The notes beneath the pieces were generated by a model. The model searched no databases and was not told the origin of the DNA. It saw only the letters and a list, made by a program, of their open reading frames with translations. From Acetobacteraceae bacterium (GTDB lineage Bacteria > Pseudomonadota > Alphaproteobacteria > Acetobacterales > Acetobacteraceae): a DNA stretch of 7,985 bases. This document shows, in pieces, positions 7,203-7,985 of the stretch. The stretch's first letter is position 1. Every line of letters starts with the position of its first letter. The stretch is from contig PKWQ01000067.1 in NCBI GenBank assembly GCA_003133265.1, positions 1-7,985 on the forward strand, read 5' to 3'. The translations under genes were made by a program, and so were the position numbers.

Positions 7203-7421
7203 TGGTCGCAGCCGTCCGAAGGTGACGGCGGGCGCGCTTGGGACCACACGAGGCGCTCGGGTGAGGATAAGCCGCGCTGTCAGCAGAAGGTCGGGAAGCC
7301 TAGCCGCAAGGCGACCAACGGGTTCCGCTGCGAGTGGGGCGCGGAAATCTATGTCGCTTTCCGCTCCGTCGTCAGCACCGCCAAGGCCGGGGCAAATCCA
7401 GCCGGAGACAGCACCAATTAG
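7203..7421 (+). pseudogene. Possible 3' remnant of an unidentified plus-strand gene
   Basis: A stop-free frame runs from the adhesin edge to the TAG at 7419-7421. From about 7240 its codons favour G/C at third positions much more than the other plus-strand frames do. The product includes GKPSRKATNGFRCEWGAEIY and ends AGDSTN. It has no start codon with a ribosome binding site. The NGFRC segment loosely recalls the GFR motif near the C-terminus of formylglycine-generating-enzyme-like domains, but this is too short to rely on. It may be the tail of a gene cut by the same event that truncated the adhesin, or a chance open frame in GC-rich DNA. The following 74 bases up to the transporter gene hold only a small inverted repeat (GACTG-caa-CAGTC, 7442-7454). 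Confidence 0.22.
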
Positions 7422-7495
7422 GTCTTGCCTATGGCAGGATCGACTGCAACAGTCAAAATCCCGACCAGTAAACCGCCGTTTTACGGGGCAAGCTC

Positions 7496-7985
7496 ATGGC
7501 ACCGAAATTCCGCGTCTTTGCTTTCGTCCTTGCCGCGACGATCTCCTCCGCCTGGGCGCAACCAAAGACCAAGATGATCATCGGAACCGGCGTCGACCCG
7601 TCGCTCGCGCAATTCTACGTGGCGAAGGAGGCGGGGATTTTCGAACGCAACGGCCTCGACGTTCAGCTTAACCAGGGACCGAGCGGCTCCGCCATGATCG
7701 CGTTCCTGATCGGCGACCAGATCCAGGCCGCGCTGGGCGCTGAACTCGCGGGCATCCCGGCACATAACCTCGACGCCAACGTGGCCGCGGCCGGCGAAAG
7801 CGTGCAGCTGCCGCATTTCTATGGCCTGGTCGCACGGCACGTCGATACGTTCGACGCGCTGAAAGGCAAGAAGATCGGCGTTGATTCCGGCAGCAGCAGC
7901 CAGAATTTCTGGCTCGCGCTGGTTAGTACGCTGCACCTCGATCCGAAGGATTACACGATCGTCCAGGTCGAACCGCCGGAAATGA
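7496..7985 (+). CDS. ABC transporter periplasmic substrate-binding protein (NitT/TauT, NMT1/THI5-like), 3' end cut by window
   Basis: The ATG at 7496 opens a frame of 163 complete codons that runs off the window. The first 22 residues are a clear Sec signal peptide: basic start MAPKFR, a hydrophobic core VFAFVLAATISS, and a cleavage site after AWA before Gln. The mature part begins with the family pattern: VDPSLAQFYVAKEAGIFERNGLDVQ, a ligand-loop region GPSGSAMIAFLIGDQIQAAL, and then FDALKGKKIGVDSGSSSQNF. This is the arrangement of binding proteins for nitrate, sulfonates, taurine or thiamine precursors. The ligand cannot be told from this half. The protein would act in the periplasm, feeding a permease and ATPase probably encoded downstream. 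GGGG seven bases before the ATG is a modest ribosome binding site. No convincing promoter was found in the preceding 75 bases. Confidence 0.88.
   Translation, partial: MAPKFRVFAFVLAATISSAWAQPKTKMIIGTGVDPSLAQFYVAKEAGIFERNGLDVQLNQGPSGSAMIAFLIGDQIQAALGAELAGIPAHNLDANVAAAGESVQLPHFYGLVARHVDTFDALKGKKIGVDSGSSSQNFWLALVSTLHLDPKDYTIVQVEPPEM

Larger units (their letters stand above)
5025..7203 (-). pseudogene. Ig-like/RTX repeat surface protein (BapA-like adhesin), frameshifted and probably 5'-truncated
   Basis: Two frames encode one protein. The first runs from 7203 to about 6805 and the second from about 6804 to the TAA at 5027-5025. One extra base in the C5 run at 6800-6804 separates them; with four bases the text reads VGSAG followed by VTGNGTYTVALSALTSAG. 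The 5' part holds Ig-like units of about 100 residues (LTVNSGSTVAVGSAG, then ASLSVSDASGNHFTASA). A degenerate RTX motif, SGNDTLTGSGTNDLFVF, is encoded near 6010-6055. Next come Gly/Asn-rich beta-helix-like repeats (GGGQLALSDN, GGGQLALANN) and a C-terminal block (FVSGDAIDLTDLGF, ending GGTLIHHT) typical of secreted type I substrates in alphaproteobacteria. Relatives are usually much longer. The start at 7203 lacks a clear ribosome binding site, and repeat homology stops at 7190, so the N-terminus is probably lost. Assembly error is an alternative explanation for both defects. Confidence 0.75.

Noticed and set aside
6784..7671. Plus-strand 295-codon frame crossing the adhesin edge and the start of the transporter gene
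   Set aside because: It is antisense to the Ig repeats and out of frame with the signal-peptide-bearing transporter protein; its product is Arg-rich.
7481..7936. Minus-strand 151-codon frame opposite the binding-protein gene
   Set aside because: The opposite strand encodes an unmistakable signal peptide and binding-protein motifs; this frame is its shadow.

Overview
The window is GC-rich throughout. Its real genes show strong G/C preference at third codon positions. The gene content fits an alphaproteobacterium, most likely of the Rhodospirillales type: a TPR/glycosyltransferase protein, a large RTX/Ig-like surface protein, a NitT/TauT-type binding protein, and FNR- and CRP-like operator sequences. 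This assignment is an inference from gene style; no marker gene is present.

Left part (1-2400): a 733-residue protein runs rightwards. Its central region resembles the thiamine-diphosphate domain of pyruvate:ferredoxin oxidoreductases, and it ends in a one-cluster ferredoxin module (Cys662, 665, 668, 704). A small gene that is easily missed (54 codons, minus strand, 2225-2389) converges on it, with a shared hairpin between them. The small gene has a well-spaced FNR/FixK-type promoter: the box at 2516-2529 lies exactly 22 nt from a -10-like hexamer. Both genes therefore point to anaerobic or microaerobic redox physiology.

Middle (2400-3134): an intergenic stretch unusually rich in palindromes. 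It holds the FNR-like box, a perfect CRP-type TGTGA-N6-TCACA site, a 14-bp alternating GC palindrome, and an inverted repeat that encloses the ribosome binding site and GTG start of a possible 74-residue protein.

Right part (3135-7203, minus strand): a probable surface-protein locus. The upstream gene is a repetitive Ig-like/RTX adhesin-type protein, broken by a one-base frameshift in a C5 run (6800-6804) and apparently lacking its 5' end. A TPR-glycosyltransferase follows 51 bp downstream and may modify the adhesin or other surface polymers.

Right edge (7200-7985): a stretch that may hold the tail of a broken plus-strand gene, then the 5' part (163 codons) of an ABC transporter periplasmic binding protein that runs off the window. 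The clearest signs of rearrangement are at 6800-7200, where the edges of a 90-bp repeat coincide with the frameshift and with the truncated end of the adhesin gene.
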